Shown: piece by piece, positions 18,133 to 26,199 of the stretch | Position numbering within the stretch: position 1 is the stretch's first letter | How the letters are laid out: each line of letters starts with the position of its first letter | Assembly: GCA_019429405.1 (NCBI GenBank) | Contig: JAHYIZ010000024.1 | Coordinates: forward strand, 1-44,685 | DNA length: 44,685 nt | Source: Paracoccaceae bacterium | Lineage (GTDB): Bacteria > Pseudomonadota > Alphaproteobacteria > Rhodobacterales > Rhodobacteraceae | Reading direction: 5' to 3' | The notes under the pieces: model-generated | The model's database searches: none | The model's input: the letters and a program-made list of their open reading frames with translations, nothing else | Told to the model about the DNA's origin: nothing | Program-made: the position numbers and the translations under genes

Positions 18133-19101
18133 ATGCGATTCACCAAGTTTGCCGCTTTTGCGGTCTCTGCCCTCATGGCTATGCCCGCGGTCGCGCAAGA
18201 CCGCGCTGGCTGGCCGAATGAGATGACCATCGGCACCGCGAGCCAAGGCGGCACCTATTTTGTCTATGGCAACGGTTTTGCCAGCTACATCACCGAGGCG
18301 CTTGGCCTTAGCGCCACCGGTGAGGTTACCGGCGGCCCGGTGCAAAACGTGACGCTGGTGGAAACCGGCGATCACCTGATGGGCCTTGTGACCATGGGTC
18401 CGGCGTTCGATGCCTGGAACGGCAAGTCGGAGCTTGCACCGGGGCTTGAGCACCGCTCGATCCGCGCGCTGTTCCCGATGTATCAGACCCCGTTCCAGGT
18501 GATCGCGCTGAAGAAGTCGGGGATCACCTCGATTTCCGATCTTGAAGGCAAGCGCGTCAGCGTCGGCCCGGCGGGCGGCACCCCCGGCACCTACTGGCCG
18601 TTGTTTATCGATGCACTTGGGGTCAAGGCCAATATCTCGAATGCGGGCGCCGCTGATGCCGCGGGCCAGCTTGGCGACGGGCTGATCGACGCTTTCGCCT
18701 TTGCGGCGGGGGTGCCGATTTCGGCCTTCGCGCAGCTTGCCGCCGAGCAGGACGTGGTGATGTTCGGCTTCACTGGCGACGACCTGCCGAAGGTTCTGGC
18801 CGCCTATCCGGCGATGGCGCCGCTGACGATTCCGGCGGGCACCTATGCCGGGCATGACTACGACCAGAACACGGTGGCGCTCTGGAACTTTGCCATCGCG
18901 CATTCCGATATGCCCGAAAGCCTGGCCTACGAGATCACCAAACTCGCGATGGAAAACCCCGACCGCATGGTTGGCATCCACGCTGCGGCCAAGGAAACGT
19001 TGCTGGCGAACTGGGACAAGAACACCTTCATGCCGTTCCATCCGGGTGCCGTGCGGTACTACGAGGAAAATGGCCTGACCGTTCCCGCTAACCTGAAGTA
19101 A
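18133..19101 (+). CDS. TAXI family TRAP transporter solute-binding protein
   Basis: A 322-residue periplasmic receptor. Its signal peptide (MRFTKFAAFAVSALMAMPAVA) is followed by the TAXI signature region (EMTIGTASQGGTYFVYGNGFASYI). The conserved segments GKRVSVGPAGGTPGTYW and FMPFHPGAVRYYEENG lie further on. The start is the ATG at 18133, preceded by GGGAGG; a longer open frame upstream lacks a signal peptide. TAXI receptors bind glutamate, 2-oxoglutarate or other carboxylates in the few cases studied, so an organic acid ligand is likely but not provable. The gene sits directly upstream of the fused TRAP permease and downstream of the DctB/DctD pair, which suggests a sensor-regulated uptake module. 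Confidence 0.92.
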   Translation: MRFTKFAAFAVSALMAMPAVAQDRAGWPNEMTIGTASQGGTYFVYGNGFASYITEALGLSATGEVTGGPVQNVTLVETGDHLMGLVTMGPAFDAWNGKSELAPGLEHRSIRALFPMYQTPFQVIALKKSGITSISDLEGKRVSVGPAGGTPGTYWPLFIDALGVKANISNAGAADAAGQLGDGLIDAFAFAAGVPISAFAQLAAEQDVVMFGFTGDDLPKVLAAYPAMAPLTIPAGTYAGHDYDQNTVALWNFAIAHSDMPESLAYEITKLAMENPDRMVGIHAAAKETLLANWDKNTFMPFHPGAVRYYEENGLTVPANLK

Positions 19102-19120
19102 CGACTGCGTGCAAATATAG

Positions 19121-19152
19121 GCGGCGCCTGCCCGAACATGGGTGGGCGCCGC
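19121..19152 (+). other. Intercistronic hairpin between TRAP binding protein and permease
   Basis: GCGGCGCC-TG-CCC and GGG-TG-GGCGCCGC form a long stem broken by one symmetric TG/TG internal bulge around a six-base loop (GAACAT). It lies between the stop of the binding-protein gene and the permease ribosome site and has no T-run. Such hairpins commonly protect the upstream mRNA or reduce read-through, so that the receptor is made in excess over the permease. That role is inference here. Confidence 0.6.
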
Positions 19153-19186
19153 TTGATGATGCCGCCTTTCCCCCTGGGAGGACCAC

Positions 19187-21364
19187 ATGACCGCGACCGC
19201 CAAGGCCCCGGCCGACCTGCACGCGCTTTCGCAACATGTCGATGCCGAAATCATTTCCATCAACCAGCGCGTGCCGACCAGCTATGCGGGCTATCTCGTG
19301 ATGGTGCTGTGCATTCTCTATACGGCGTTTCACGTCGGGGTCATGAACCTCTACCCGCTGGAAACCTGGACCTACCGATTGCTGCATGTGGGCGGCGGTC
19401 TAGCGCTCGGGTTCCTGCTTTTTTCGGGCACTAGCCTGCCCGGTACGGGGGCCGCAAAACCCCCCGCGCTGTTGCAGCGCACATACCTGATGATGCTTGC
19501 GCCGGGCGCGGTGATGGTTCTGTTGGCCTTCGGGCAGGCGCTCTGGTTCTGGACCACCGGAAACGGCGTCAATCAGGCCGCCGCCAAAAACGCGATGGAA
19601 TGGAGCTTCAGCCTGCCTCTGGTCGGCGGCACGGTCTGGCTACTGTTGCTGGGCTGGGTATTTCCGCTGCGCGACCGCGGGCGGCTTGATCTGGCCGACG
19701 TTCTGCTGGCGATCGCGGCAGTCACGGTGGCGATGTACATCATCTTTCACGCGCCGTTCCTGCGGCTGCGGGCCGGCACGGCGCTGGCCAAACAGGCCGA
19801 TATGTATGCCGCGATTGCCGGGGTGATTCTGATCCTCGAACTGACGCGGCGGCTGGCGGGGCTGGCGCTGGTGATCATCGCCTCGATCTTCATCGCCTAT
19901 GCTTTTGTCGGGCCATGGCTGCCCGGCGTGTTGCAGCACCGCGGCTATACCGCGTCGCGGTTCTTTACCTATGTCTATACCGATCAGGGCATTCTCGGGC
20001 CGACCACGGCGATCTCGTCAACCTACATCATCCTGTTCGTTACCTTCGCGGCGTTCCTGCAGGCCAGCAAGGTGGGCGAATATTTCGTCAACTTTGCCTT
20101 CGCCGCGGCAGGTGGCGCGCGTGGTGGCCCGGCCAAGGTGGCGGTGTTCGGGTCGGGCCTGATGGGCATGATCAATGGCACCTCGGCGGGCAACGTGGTG
20201 GCAACCGGGTCGCTGACGATTCCGCTGATGAAGCGCGTCGGCTACAAACCCCAGACCGCCGCGGCGGTTGAGGCGGCGGCCTCGTCGGGCGGGCAGATCC
20301 TGCCGCCGATCATGGGGGCAGGCGCCTTCATCATGTCTGAAATCACCGCGATTGCGTACCGCGACATCGTGATTGCCGCGATCATTCCGGCGGTGCTCTA
20401 CTTTGCCTCGGTCTTCTTCATGGTCGATTTTGCCGCGCAGAAGTTTGGCATGAAGGGTCTGCCGCGCGACGAGTTGCCCAAGTTTTCCAAACTGGCGCGT
20501 CAGGTCTTTCTGTTCATTCCGATCTTCATTCTGATCGGGGCGCTGTTCATGGGCTATTCGGTGATCCGCGCGGGCACGCTTGCGATGGCGGCGGCGACCG
20601 TGGTCAGCTGGCTGACGCCTTACAAGATGGGCCTGCGCTCGATCCTCTACGCGCTGGAAATCGCGGCCAAGATGACGCTGCAACTGGTGGCGGTCTGCGC
20701 CGCTGCGGGTATCATCGTGGGGGTGATCGCGCTGACCGGGGTCGGCACGCGGTTTTCATCGCTGCTGCTGGGGCTGGCCGGCCAAAGCCAGGCGATGGCG
20801 CTGTTCTTTGCGATGATCGTGGCGATCATTCTGGGCATGGGCATGCCGACCACGGCGGCCTATGCGGTGGCGGCCTCGGTGATCGCGCCGGGACTTGTGC
20901 AGATGGGCATTCCGATGCTGACCGCGCATTTTTTCATCTTCTACTTCGCGGTGATGTCGGCCATTACCCCACCCGTGGCGCTGGCGGCCTATGCGGGGGC
21001 GGCAATCGCGCAGTCGGACCCGATGCGAACATCGGTGGAAAGCTTCAAGATCGGGCTGGCGGCCTTTGTGGTGCCGTTCATGTTCTTCTCGTCTCCTGCG
21101 CTCTTGATGCAGGGCACGACGCTTGAGGTTCTGCATGTGTTCATTTCGGCGGCCTTCGGCATCTATCTGCTGTCGGCGATGGTGCAGGGCTGGTTCTTCG
21201 GCGCCCTGTCGTGGCCGCTGCGGCTGGTGTTGCTGGTCGCGGCGCTGAGCATGATCGACGGCGGCTGGCTGACCGATGCCATTGGCGTCGGGGCGGGGCT
21301 GCTGGTTTGGGCGCTACAAAAGAATCTGCTGACACCCAGCAAGGTTTCACGCGGCGCTGACTAA
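19187..21364 (+). CDS. TRAP transporter fused permease (small plus large subunit)
   Basis: A 725-residue inner-membrane protein joining the 4-TM DctQ-like part to the 12-TM DctM-like part, the form usually paired with TAXI receptors. About 17-18 hydrophobic segments are visible. DctM-type conserved stretches include GLMGMINGTSAGNVVATGS, AAASSGGQILPPIMGAGAF and LGMGMPTTAAYAVAAS. It carries out Na+- or H+-driven uptake of the ligand delivered by the binding protein. The ATG at 19187 has GGGAGGA upstream. The gene is followed within 30 bases by a strong terminator, which closes the operon. Confidence 0.93.
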   Translation: MTATAKAPADLHALSQHVDAEIISINQRVPTSYAGYLVMVLCILYTAFHVGVMNLYPLETWTYRLLHVGGGLALGFLLFSGTSLPGTGAAKPPALLQRTYLMMLAPGAVMVLLAFGQALWFWTTGNGVNQAAAKNAMEWSFSLPLVGGTVWLLLLGWVFPLRDRGRLDLADVLLAIAAVTVAMYIIFHAPFLRLRAGTALAKQADMYAAIAGVILILELTRRLAGLALVIIASIFIAYAFVGPWLPGVLQHRGYTASRFFTYVYTDQGILGPTTAISSTYIILFVTFAAFLQASKVGEYFVNFAFAAAGGARGGPAKVAVFGSGLMGMINGTSAGNVVATGSLTIPLMKRVGYKPQTAAAVEAAASSGGQILPPIMGAGAFIMSEITAIAYRDIVIAAIIPAVLYFASVFFMVDFAAQKFGMKGLPRDELPKFSKLARQVFLFIPIFILIGALFMGYSVIRAGTLAMAAATVVSWLTPYKMGLRSILYALEIAAKMTLQLVAVCAAAGIIVGVIALTGVGTRFSSLLLGLAGQSQAMALFFAMIVAIILGMGMPTTAAYAVAASVIAPGLVQMGIPMLTAHFFIFYFAVMSAITPPVALAAYAGAAIAQSDPMRTSVESFKIGLAAFVVPFMFFSSPALLMQGTTLEVLHVFISAAFGIYLLSAMVQGWFFGALSWPLRLVLLVAALSMIDGGWLTDAIGVGAGLLVWALQKNLLTPSKVSRGAD

Positions 21365-21391
21365 GCGGCGCGCGCCCTGAAAACATCGCGC

Positions 21392-21417
21392 AACGGCCCC
21401 CGGAAACGGGGGCCGTT
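21392..21417. terminator. Bidirectional intrinsic terminator between TRAP permease and tpiA
   Basis: A perfect 11-bp stem (AACGGCCCCCG / CGGGGGCCGTT) is closed by a GAAA tetraloop, with TTT following on the plus strand. It lies exactly between the convergent stops of the permease (21364) and tpiA (21423), so it can serve both transcripts. The stable GNRA loop and GC-rich stem make this the clearest terminator in the window. Confidence 0.88.
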
Positions 21418-21422
21418 TGCGT

Positions 21423-22169
21423 TCAGGCCGCCTCGAGTGCTGCGATAATGGCGCCGAAATCACTGGCCGTCAGGCTGGCGCCGCCCACCAGCGCGCCATC
21501 GACATCGGACAGCGCGAAAATCTCGGCGGCGTTCGAGGGCTTGACCGAACCGCCATAAAGCAGCCGAAAGGCCGCGCCCTCAGCGCCAAATCGCGCTACC
21601 AGTTCGGCGCGCAAAAAACCGTGCACCTCGGAAATTTGCGCCAGCGTGGGGGTGCGCCCGGTGCCGATGGCCCAGACCGGCTCATAGGCCACCACGGTCA
21701 CGGCGCCGGTGGCGCCATCGGGCACAGAGGCCGCAAGCTGCGCCCCGATCACCGCGAGCGTGGTGCCTGTGTCACGCTCGGCCTCGGTTTCGCCGAGACA
21801 GATCACCGCCGTCAGCCCCGCGTCGCGCGCCGCCAATGCCTTGGCGCGAACCTCGGTATTGGTCTCGCCATGGTCGGCACGGCGCTCGGAATGGCCAAGA
21901 ATGACGTAACTGGCCCCGGCATCGGCCAGCATCGCGGCCGAGATGTCGCCGGTATGCGCGCCCGCCGGTTTGGCGTGGCAATCCTGCCCGCCGATGGCCA
22001 GCGGGTGCTTGCCCTTGGCCCAGTTCATCTGCGCGATCAGCGTGGCGGGCGGGCAGATCAGCACCTCGCAGCCGGGGGCGGGGTGGGCCGCAATCAGCGC
22101 TACGACCTCGGCGAGGTTCGCGCGCGTTCCGTTCATCTTCCAATTGCCTGCCGCCAGTTTTTGCCGCAT
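21423..22169 (-). CDS. tpiA: Triosephosphate isomerase
   Basis: A 248-residue TIM barrel that interconverts dihydroxyacetone phosphate and glyceraldehyde 3-phosphate in the cytoplasm. The catalytic residues are all present: K11 (AAGNWKMNG), H93 (VILGHSERR) and the general base E163 ([11 protein letters not shown]). The phosphate-gripping loop ([11 protein letters not shown]) and C-terminal LVGGASL are intact. The ATG has GGAGG upstream. It is transcribed alone on the minus strand, ending at the shared terminator; the next minus-strand genes upstream (Fe-S assembly) are about 70 bp away and may read into it. Confidence 0.98.
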   Translation of the reverse strand: MRQKLAAGNWKMNGTRANLAEVVALIAAHPAPGCEVLICPPATLIAQMNWAKGKHPLAIGGQDCHAKPAGAHTGDISAAMLADAGASYVILGHSERRADHGETNTEVRAKALAARDAGLTAVICLGETEAERDTGTTLAVIGAQLAASVPDGATGAVTVVAYEPVWAIGTGRTPTLAQISEVHGFLRAELVARFGAEGAAFRLLYGGSVKPSNAAEIFALSDVDGALVGGASLTASDFGAIIAALEAA

Positions 22170-22238
22170 CTGCCTGCCTCCTGCGCTTGCGTTGCCAGAC
22201 TAGGCGCCGCGTGGCGGGCTGCAAAGGGGCAAAAGCGC

Positions 22239-22601
22239 CTAGGAGGCGTCGGGGGCATCCTTGAAGCGGATCGATTCACCGCAGCCGCAGGCCTCGGCCA
22301 CATTGGGGTTGTTGAAGCGGAAACCCGATTCGATCAGCCCTTCCTGGTAGTCGATTTCGGTGCCGAACAGAAACATCTGCGCCATCGGCGCGATCAGCAC
22401 CCGCGCGCCATCCTGTTCAACGACCTCATCCATCGGCCCGGCGACCTCGGCCAGCTCAAGCGTGTATTCCATGCCCGCGCAGCCGCCCTTTTTCACGCCA
22501 AGCCGCAACCCCGCGCCACCTTTACCCGCCATCAGCCGCGCCACCTGCGCCACCGCGCGTGCGCTCAGCGTGACCGCCGCCTTGCCGGGGGTGCCAAACA
22601 T
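22239..22601 (-). CDS. IscA/SufA/ErpA-type iron-sulfur cluster assembly protein
   Basis: A 120-residue A-type carrier. The three conserved cysteines are present: C41 in KKGGCAGMEY and C105/C107 in EACGCGES. It transfers Fe-S clusters to target proteins in the cytoplasm. The ATG at 22601 overlaps the stop of the SufT-like gene by one base (TGATG), so the start is well supported, and a longer frame upstream would run inside that gene. The pairing with SufT suggests a late Fe-S maturation pair. The main suf operon is not in this window. Confidence 0.92.
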   Translation of the reverse strand: MFGTPGKAAVTLSARAVAQVARLMAGKGGAGLRLGVKKGGCAGMEYTLELAEVAGPMDEVVEQDGARVLIAPMAQMFLFGTEIDYQEGLIESGFRFNNPNVAEACGCGESIRFKDAPDAS

Positions 22602-22963
22602 CACATGAACCCCAGTTCGAGCCGCGCCTCGTCTGACATCATCTCCATGCCCCACTGCGGCTCAAAGGTCATCTGCACGTTGACCCGTTGCACGCCGTCC
22701 AATGGTTCCACGGCATCGGCAACCCAACCCGGCATTTCGCCCGCCACCGGGCAGCCAGGGGCGGTCAGGGTCATCACGATTTCAACCGCGTTCTCGGGGC
22801 TGATATCGACCGTGTAGATCAACCCGAGATCCCAGATATTGACGGGAATTTCGGGGTCGTAAACGGTGCGGCAGGCATCGACCACGCGCTCATAAAGCGG
22901 GTGTTCGGTGGTCGAGGGGCGGATCAGCGGTTCGCCTTCAAGCTGGCCTTGGGCTTCGGTCAT
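22601..22963 (-). CDS. sufT: SufT-like (DUF59/MIP18 family) iron-sulfur assembly protein
   Basis: A 120-residue protein. The DUF59 fold is marked by the hallmark DPEIPVNIWDLGLIY (about 36-50) and the reactive cysteine C71 in MTLTAPGCPVAGEMP. SufT-type members help Fe-S cluster maturation. The related PaaD subfamily acts in phenylacetate oxidation, but no paa genes are nearby and the neighbour is an A-type carrier. The ATG at 22963 (MTEAQG) is chosen; a longer frame to 23029 adds an unconserved basic leader. It is the first gene of a two-gene minus-strand operon, with the REP-like element about 80 bp upstream. Confidence 0.85.
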   Translation of the reverse strand: MTEAQGQLEGEPLIRPSTTEHPLYERVVDACRTVYDPEIPVNIWDLGLIYTVDISPENAVEIVMTLTAPGCPVAGEMPGWVADAVEPLDGVQRVNVQMTFEPQWGMEMMSDEARLELGFM

Positions 22964-23042
22964 GGGATCACTCGCGCGGGGTTGTTGACTGATTATATAG
23001 GGAATGCGCCGGCGCAGGTCCAGAGCCATGCAAAATGCTTCA

Positions 23043-23115
23043 GGTCAAATATCCCCCGCGGAGCGGCGACGGCCGCCGCAGGCGCCTCCGGCGGGGATAT
23101 TTGACCCAAGGCAAG
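23043..23115. repeat. REP-like dispersed palindrome, copy B (inverted relative to copy A)
   Basis: Inverted repeat arms GGTCAAATATCCCCCGCGGAG (shortened here; 23043-23063) and the matching arm at 23086-23106 flank a GC-rich centre. The right flank continues as CCCAAGGCAA. The reverse complement of this element aligns with copy A at 14052-14132 through TTGCCTTGG, the CAAATATCCCCGCCGGAGGC arm, parts of the centre (TGCGGC, GTCGC) and CGCTCCGCGGGGGATATTT. It lies in the divergent intergenic space between the SufT-like gene and tgt. It does not appear to encode anything. Confidence 0.8.
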
Positions 23116-23186
23116 CGGCAAGGGGTGGCACTTGGCAAGGGGGCGGGCTTGGCATATTGCGGCGCGAGATGGGCAGGGGGTGCAGG

Positions 23187-24317
23187 GTGGCACAGGGCTT
23201 TGGGTTTTCGCTGACGGCAACCGACGGCGCCGCGCGGGCGGGGGTCATCTCGACGCCGCGCGGGCAGGTGCGCACGCCCGCCTTCATGCCGGTCGGGACT
23301 GCCGCCACGGTCAAGGCCATGCTGCCCGAAAGCGTCGCGGCGACGGGCGCCGACATCCTGCTGGGCAACACCTATCATCTGATGCTGCGCCCCACCGCCG
23401 AGCGGATCGCGCGGCTTGGGGGGCTGCACCGGTTCATGAACTGGGAGCGCCCGATCCTGACCGATTCGGGCGGGTTTCAGGTGATGAGCCTTGCCGCCCT
23501 GCGCAAGATGACCGAGGAGGGCGTGCGCTTCAAAAGCCATATCGACGGTTCGGCGCACCACCTTACGCCGGAGCGCAGCATGGAGATTCAGCGCCTTTTG
23601 GGGTCTGACATCGTAATGGCCTTTGACGAATGCCCGGCGCTGCCTGCTACCGACGCGGTGGTGGCCGCCAGCATGCGCCGCTCGATGCGATGGGCGGCGC
23701 GGTCGCGTGAGGCCTTTGGCGAGCGGCCCGGCCACGCGCTTTTCGGCATCATGCAAGGCGGCGTCACGCAAGAATTGCGCGCCGAAAGTGCCGCCGCGCT
23801 GCGCGGTATCGGGTTTGAGGGCTACGCGGTGGGCGGGCTTGCGGTGGGCGAGGGGCAAGCGGCCATGTTCGGCGTGCTCGACTATGCGCCGGGGATGCTG
23901 CCTGCCGACAAGCCGCGCTACCTGATGGGCGTCGGCAAGCCCGACGACATTGTGGGCGCGGTGGAACGTGGTATCGACATGATGGATTGCGTGCTGCCCT
24001 CGCGGTCAGGGCGCACCGGGCAGGCCTTTACCCGCAGGGGCGTGGTCAACATCAAGAACGCGCGGCACATGGATGACCCGCGCCCGCTCGATGCCGCCTG
24101 CACCTGCCCTGCCTGCCGCAGCTACAGCCGGGCTTATCTGCACCATGTGTTCCGCGCGCAGGAAATTATCGCCTCGATGCTGATCACTTGGCACAACTTG
24201 CATTATTATCAAGAGCTTATGGCTGGCCTGCGTAGCGCAATCGAGGCCGGGAAACTGGCGCCATTCGTGCAGGCCTTCCACGCGCAGCGCGCAGAAGGCG
24301 ACATTGAGCCGCTCTGA
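23187..24317 (+). CDS. tgt: Queuine tRNA-ribosyltransferase (tRNA-guanine transglycosylase)
   Basis: A 376-residue TIM-barrel enzyme that replaces guanine 34 in GUN-anticodon tRNAs with the queuosine precursor. The active-site aspartate lies in LTDSGGFQV (D93) and the nucleophile region is [12 protein letters not shown] (D264). The substrate-specificity loop GGLAVGE is present, and a zinc site is formed by C305, C307, C310 (CTCPAC) and a downstream His. The start is placed at the GTG at 23187, with AGGGGG about 7 bases upstream and a family-like N-terminus. An ATG at 23169 is an alternative, and frames extending to 23004 would run through the palindromic repeat. The 3' end meets the convergent ThiE-like gene after 5 bases. 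Confidence 0.95.
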   Translation: MAQGFGFSLTATDGAARAGVISTPRGQVRTPAFMPVGTAATVKAMLPESVAATGADILLGNTYHLMLRPTAERIARLGGLHRFMNWERPILTDSGGFQVMSLAALRKMTEEGVRFKSHIDGSAHHLTPERSMEIQRLLGSDIVMAFDECPALPATDAVVAASMRRSMRWAARSREAFGERPGHALFGIMQGGVTQELRAESAAALRGIGFEGYAVGGLAVGEGQAAMFGVLDYAPGMLPADKPRYLMGVGKPDDIVGAVERGIDMMDCVLPSRSGRTGQAFTRRGVVNIKNARHMDDPRPLDAACTCPACRSYSRAYLHHVFRAQEIIASMLITWHNLHYYQELMAGLRSAIEAGKLAPFVQAFHAQRAEGDIEPL

Positions 24318-24322
24318 GCCTG

Positions 24323-24943
24323 TCAGCCCATCGCTGCGACGAAGGCTTTCAACGTGGCCACCGGGTCGGGGGCTTGCCAGATTTCTTCACCAAAGGCGAA
24401 GAAATCGGTGACGGGGGCGAAGTCGGCCACCAGCGTCGGGGTCAGGGCGCCCTCGGCGACCACCGGCACCTCGATGACCTCGGACCACCAGGCAAAAAGC
24501 TCGCGCCCGGCCAGTGCGCCGTTGTGCAGCGCGGTTTCGGCCAGCGGGCCGAAGCAGACGTAATCGGCCCCCGCCTCGCCTGCCGCCATGCCTGCGTGTT
24601 TCGATGCCCCGCACCACGCGCCCACAATGGCATCGGCCCCCAGTTCCTTGCGTGCCAAGCGCACCGAACGCGCCGCATCCATCAGATGCACGCCGTCGAG
24701 CCCGTGCGCCTCTACCAGTTTCACATGGTCGGTTATCACAATCGCCACATCGCGTTCATGCGCGGCCATACGGCAGGCATCGGCGGCGCGCGCAATGGCA
24801 TCTTCATCATGCCCGGCAAGCGACAGGCGCAGGCAGGCGATATCGACCGCGTCAAGCACGGCACCAAGACGGGGAATGAAGGTTTCAAGCGCAAATGCGG
24901 GGGGCGTGATCAGGTAAATCTGCGGGCGGTCGTCGGTGGCCAT
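24323..24943 (-). CDS. ThiE-like (thiamine phosphate synthase fold) paralogue
   Basis: A 206-residue TIM-barrel protein with the thiamine monophosphate synthase plan: GLDGVHLMDA, then GASKHAGMAAGEAGADYVCFGP. Two key ThiE elements are changed. The GPxFPTxTK loop reads GPLAETALHNG, and the late GGI phosphate-binding turn reads EGALTP. It is therefore a member of the ThiE/TenI superfamily but probably not the canonical thiamine synthase. No thiamine genes and no THI-box riboswitch are seen nearby. It is preceded on the minus strand by the TfoX-like gene 30 bases away, so the two may be co-transcribed. Confidence 0.72.
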   Translation of the reverse strand: MATDDRPQIYLITPPAFALETFIPRLGAVLDAVDIACLRLSLAGHDEDAIARAADACRMAAHERDVAIVITDHVKLVEAHGLDGVHLMDAARSVRLARKELGADAIVGAWCGASKHAGMAAGEAGADYVCFGPLAETALHNGALAGRELFAWWSEVIEVPVVAEGALTPTLVADFAPVTDFFAFGEEIWQAPDPVATLKAFVAAMG

Positions 24944-24973
24944 GATGCGATCCTCGGGCTTGGTTGGCGCTAC

Positions 24974-25312
24974 CTACCCTTTCGCGCCCTTGGGCGGAAG
25001 CCCCCGCGCATGGGCAAGTGCCAGCGCCACGAGGTGCGCGCGCGGCGCGTCTTCGGCGGCTTCGGGCGCCACCTCGACAAAGCCTGCCATGGCGCGCCCG
25101 GTAAAGGTCATCTCGCGCACACCCGGCTGCGCCAGCGCTTCGGCCTTGGCCGCCTTGCCGATACGAAACATAAACCCGGCAGCGCTGATGCCGCAGACCA
25201 TGTTGCCATCGAGCAAAAAGCAGATGCCGCCGAACATCTTCTTTTCGGCAATGCCGGGGGCGTCGGCCAGATCTTCGCGCATCAGTTCCAGCAGGCCGGG
25301 GTCGAGCGCCAT
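24974..25312 (-). CDS. TfoX N-terminal domain protein
   Basis: A 112-residue protein that matches the TfoX N-terminal fold, with the signature KKMFGGICFLLDGNMVCGI (about residues 24-42) and FRIGKAAKAEAL. Stand-alone TfoX-N proteins are common in alphaproteobacteria. Their role is unknown, and only the two-domain gammaproteobacterial form is tied to competence. The gene is divergent from the tRNA methyltransferase with 63 bp between the starts. Its stop lies 30 bases before the ThiE-like start. Confidence 0.85.
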   Translation of the reverse strand: MALDPGLLELMREDLADAPGIAEKKMFGGICFLLDGNMVCGISAAGFMFRIGKAAKAEALAQPGVREMTFTGRAMAGFVEVAPEAAEDAPRAHLVALALAHARGLPPKGAKG

Positions 25313-25375
25313 CGGGCCTCTCCTTGTCAGAGTGTCGGGGGCAGCGTATCAGGCACGCAGATTTTGGAAAGTAGC

Positions 25376-26098
25376 ATGACAGAGCAGCCCGTCATCATTC
25401 TCGTGCGCCCGCAGATGGGCGAAAACATCGGCGCGGCGGCGCGGGCGATGCTGAATTTTGGCCTCACGCGCATGCGGCTGGTCGACCCGCGCGATGGCTG
25501 GCCCAACCCGCGCGCGGTGGCGATGGCCTCTGGGGCGGCGGCGGATGTGCTTGATCATGCGGGGGTCTTTCCCGATCTGGCGGGCGCCATGGCCGATTGC
25601 GACTATATCTTTGCCACCACCGCGCGCGGGCGCGAGCTTTCAAAGCCGATCTTCACGCCCGAGGCCGCGATGGCGCATGCGCGCGCGCTGATTGCGGGGG
25701 GGGCGCGGGTGGCGGTGCTTTTTGGCGCCGAGCGCGCGGGGCTTGAAAACGACGATGTGGCACGCGCCAGCGCGATCATCACGATCCCCGTCAACCCGGC
25801 CTTCTATTCGCTTAACCTTGGGCAGGCGGTGCTGCTGACCGCCTATGAATGGGCGCGCCGAGGCGATGTGCCCGCGCTGCCCGACGGTCTGGGTGAGCTT
25901 GCGAGCGCGGTCGAGGTGGCCCGGCTGGGCGACCATTATGAGGCAGAGCTGGAAGCGGCCGGGTTCTTCTTTCCCGCCACCAAGGCGCCCCGGATGCGGC
26001 TCAACCTGCGCAACATGTGGGCGCGCCTTGCGCTGACCCGGTCCGAGGTGCAGACCCTGCACGGTGTGCTGCGCCAGCTTTTGCGCAAGGCGCGCTGA
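25376..26098 (+). CDS. trmJ: TrmJ-like tRNA (cytidine/uridine-2'-O-)methyltransferase
   Basis: A 240-residue SPOUT (trefoil-knot) methyltransferase. Conserved pieces of the SpoU/TrmJ family are visible: RPQMGENIGAAARAMLNFG near the start, FGAERAGLENDDV, and the knot segment IPVNPAFYSLNLGQAV. TrmJ 2'-O-methylates position 32 in several tRNAs. The ATG at 25376 with GGAAAG upstream gives the expected N-terminus. The frame is open for another kilobase upstream, but that part is only the antisense of the TfoX- and ThiE-like genes. The assignment to TrmJ rather than another SpoU relative rests on the long C-terminal helical part (LRNMWARLALTRSEVQTLHG). Confidence 0.88.
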   Translation: MTEQPVIILVRPQMGENIGAAARAMLNFGLTRMRLVDPRDGWPNPRAVAMASGAAADVLDHAGVFPDLAGAMADCDYIFATTARGRELSKPIFTPEAAMAHARALIAGGARVAVLFGAERAGLENDDVARASAIITIPVNPAFYSLNLGQAVLLTAYEWARRGDVPALPDGLGELASAVEVARLGDHYEAELEAAGFFFPATKAPRMRLNLRNMWARLALTRSEVQTLHGVLRQLLRKAR

Positions 26099-26109
26099 AC
26101 GACCCGCGA

Positions 26110-26173
26110 CACTTTTGCGTGAGGCGCACTGCGGCACTTGCGTGTAGGCTCTGGCGGCGCTTTAGCGTGACGC
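26110..26173. promoter_or_regulatory. Three spaced GCGTG repeats upstream of the copper chaperone gene
   Basis: Related words occur at TTTTGCGTGAGGC (from 26113), CTTGCGTGTAGGC (from 26137) and TTTAGCGTGACGC (from 26161). The GCGTG cores start at 26117, 26140 and 26165, spaced by 23 and 25 bases. They fill the 100-bp gap between trmJ and the PCuAC gene. The spacing of roughly two helical turns would suit a multi-site DNA-binding regulator. No known consensus is assigned. Confidence 0.25.
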
Positions 26174-26199
26174 AGGTTTCATCTTGAAAGGTTCGCGCC

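Noticed and set aside
24374-25375. Long upstream extension of the trmJ frame (about 330 codons)
   Set aside because: It is antisense to the ThiE-like and TfoX-like genes. The methyltransferase homology begins exactly at the ATG at 25376, which has a ribosome site.
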